Origin: Anaerolineae bacterium
GTDB taxonomy: Bacteria; Chloroflexota; Anaerolineae; SpSt-600
NCBI GenBank assembly: GCA_028275425.1
Contig: JAPWUT010000095.1
Span: 1 to 6,674 of the forward strand
Direction of reading: 5' to 3'
DNA: 6,674 bases
A program made the position numbers and the translations under genes. Below are positions 6,167-6,674 of this stretch, in pieces. The notes below the pieces were generated by a model, which saw only the letters and a program-made list of their open reading frames with translations, did no database searches and was not told where the DNA came from. Each line of letters starts with the position of its first letter. Within the stretch, counting starts at the first letter, position 1.

Positions 6167-6380
6167 CTCCGCCCCCTGGCGGGGAGCCGTGGGGGGTGTC
6201 CCCCCCCCAAAAAACAAAAGAGGGAACGAGTTGCCCACATCAGCAACCCCCCCACGAGTGGGCCCCAAAACCCTGGCGAACCCTAAGCTAAAGGGGTGGG
6301 GAAGACTTTTCATGCCCACTAAAGTCGGCCACTTTGGGCTTTCGGCCAGAGGTCGGACTGTACTGACCTTCAATATCTTG

Positions 6381-6438
6381 AACCGCAAAGGGCGCTAAGG
6401 ACGCAAAGTTTTTAATTTTCTTTGCGCTCTTAGCGGTT
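6381..6438. repeat. Inverted repeat built from a 9-bp tandem motif (CGCAAAGGN)
   Basis: The left arm contains three 9-base steps: CGCAAAGGG, CGCTAAGGA and CGCAAAGTT. The right arm (6420-6438) contains the complement in the same 9-base rhythm. The core arms, 6394-6408 and 6420-6434, match at 13 of 15 bases around an 11-base T/A-rich loop. AACCGC (6381-6386) and GCGGTT (6433-6438) close the outside once a 9-base step is bulged out. I have a general impression of similar CGCAAAG-rich inverted repeats in other bacterial intergenic DNA, but cannot check it here. It is not a typical terminator because the T-run is in the loop. Confidence 0.75.
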
Positions 6439-6450
6439 ATCTGCTCCTTT

Positions 6451-6465
6451 GGCCAAAAGTTGGCC
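6451..6465. repeat. Short palindrome GGCCAA-AAG-TTGGCC
   Basis: Perfect 6-bp arms flank a 3-base centre in the intergenic region upstream of the right-hand gene. Its inner string CCAAAAGT recurs at 6557-6564 and 6583-6590, on either side of the predicted -10 box. It could be a regulator site or a small hairpin; evidence is limited to the sequence pattern. Confidence 0.4.
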
Positions 6466-6546
6466 TGCGCCGACCCTTATTTAGGCAAGCCACCAAAAAC
6501 CCCACGATCCTACCATAATCCTTGGGTTCACAAATTTCCCCTTGGT

Positions 6547-6575
6547 CTGGCAAAATCCAAAAGTTGCACTATAAT
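6547..6575 (+). promoter_or_regulatory. Sigma70-type promoter of the right-hand gene
   Basis: CTGGCA (6547-6552, 4 of 6 against the -35 consensus) and a perfect TATAAT (6570-6575) are separated by 17 bases. Transcription would start near 6582, leaving a leader of about 37 bases that ends in a strong ribosome site. CCAAAAGT at 6557-6564 and 6583-6590 brackets the -10 box and could be a regulator half-site pair. Confidence 0.7.
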
Positions 6576-6618
6576 TTTGACGCCAAAAGTAACCTGAGTG
6601 CCCGCAGGAGGCGTTATT

Positions 6619-6674
6619 ATGAACAGACACCAGTGGCGAATCCCCTTCTGGTTGCTCTTGCTGGCGCTGGTCGC
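6619..6674 (+). CDS. Partial CDS with signal peptide or membrane-anchor N-terminus, function unknown
   Basis: ATG at 6619 is preceded by AGGAGG (6606-6611) with a 7-base spacer, and a good promoter lies 44 bases upstream. The frame stays open to the right edge, giving 18 codons and two extra bases. The peptide MNRHQWRIPFWLLLLALVA has a positively charged start followed by a leucine-rich hydrophobic stretch, as in a signal peptide or first transmembrane helix. Nothing more can be said about its job. It is transcribed away from the tnpB/prmC side, so it belongs to a separate transcription unit. Confidence 0.75.
   Translation, partial: MNRHQWRIPFWLLLLALV

Larger units (their letters stand above)
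5700..6300. repeat. GC-rich tandem array of about 150-bp structured units (three full copies, two partial)
   Basis: The landmark CACGAGTGGG recurs at 5800, 5950, 6099 and 6253, giving periods of 150, 149 and 154 bases. Full units run roughly 5798-5947, 5948-6096 and 6097-6250. A diverged right-hand portion lies at 5700-5797 and a left-hand portion at 6251-6300. Each full unit has, in order, the palindrome CCAC-GA-GTGG, a conserved stretch like CTGGCGAACCC, and four G-tracts. These are followed by a G/C hairpin (9-bp arms, 3-base loop: 5859-5879, 6009-6029, 6159-6179), a second G/C hairpin (5891-5905, 6037-6057, 6191-6205), and an A-rich spacer with AAAGAGGG. No coding, CRISPR or tRNA character is seen. 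It fills the gap between tnpB and the right-hand gene. Function is unknown; it could be a structured transcript, a transcription or replication barrier, or a selfish intergenic repeat. Confidence 0.9.
6301..6618. other. Non-coding intergenic stretch upstream of the right-hand gene
   Basis: About 320 bases follow the end of the tandem array. They contain the 9-bp-period inverted repeat (6381-6438), the palindrome at 6451-6465, and the promoter at 6547-6575. No convincing coding frame, tRNA or riboswitch was recognised. The part at 6310-6360 has several GGCC and GTCGG strings but no long stem that I could confirm. Confidence 0.6.

Noticed and set aside
5700..6300. Possible CRISPR array
   Set aside because: The period of about 150 bp is too long, the whole unit is conserved rather than only a short repeat, there are no unique spacers of even length, and no cas genes are present.
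5663..6398. Several overlapping open frames on both strands in the GC-rich array
   Set aside because: They are repeated low-complexity peptides that follow the 150-bp repeat in shifting frames, because unit length varies (150, 149, 154). Stops are merely rare in this composition; they lack start signals.
4372..6618. A tnpA (Y1 transposase) partner for tnpB
   Set aside because: No frame with the HUH motif or a Y1-type tyrosine helix was found on either strand next to tnpB.

Overview
The window looks like a chromosomal stretch from a thermophilic or thermotolerant member of the Chloroflexota (Anaerolineae-like). That is inference, from the GT39-type membrane glycosyltransferase with its long extracytoplasmic C-terminal part, the tightly packed coding, and the protein style; nothing in the window fixes the taxon.

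Layout. Positions 1-4342 hold a compact minus-strand operon. In order of transcription it contains prmC (3491-4342, release-factor glutamine methyltransferase), a GT39-like polytopic glycosyltransferase (1222-3504), a ThiF/MoeB/HesA-type E1-like adenylyltransferase (371-1219), and the first 123 codons of a GT87/DUF2029-like membrane glycosyltransferase that runs off the left edge (1-370). The junctions are a 14-base overlap, a 2-base gap and a direct TAA-ATG abutment, so the four genes are very likely co-transcribed and translationally coupled. prmC has no visible Shine-Dalgarno but has a TATAAA box ending 6 bases before its ATG, which suggests leaderless translation.

Directly upstream of prmC and in the same orientation is a TnpB-only (IS1341-type) member of the IS200/IS605 group (about 4372-5690). 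Its RuvC triad and zinc finger are intact, a consensus-like promoter points to a GTG start at 5611, and a 15-bp hairpin overlaps the tnpB stop codon, as expected for the right end and omega-RNA scaffold. The flank next to this hairpin, which would be the RNA guide, is the prmC leader.

Positions 5700-6300 hold a non-coding GC-rich tandem array of about 150-bp units: three full copies plus partial copies at both ends. Each full unit carries a CCAC-GA-GTGG palindrome, a four-tract G-quadruplex motif, a G/C hairpin whose 5' arm is the last G-tract of that quadruplex, and a second G/C hairpin. One hairpin shows a two-base-pair compensatory swap between copies, and the units form a higher-order repeat of about 300 bp. 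This is the least explained part of the window.

Positions 6301-6618 hold a 9-bp-period inverted repeat, a short palindrome and a good promoter. These lead to the first 18 codons of a plus-strand gene with a signal-peptide-like or membrane-anchor start (6619 to the right edge).
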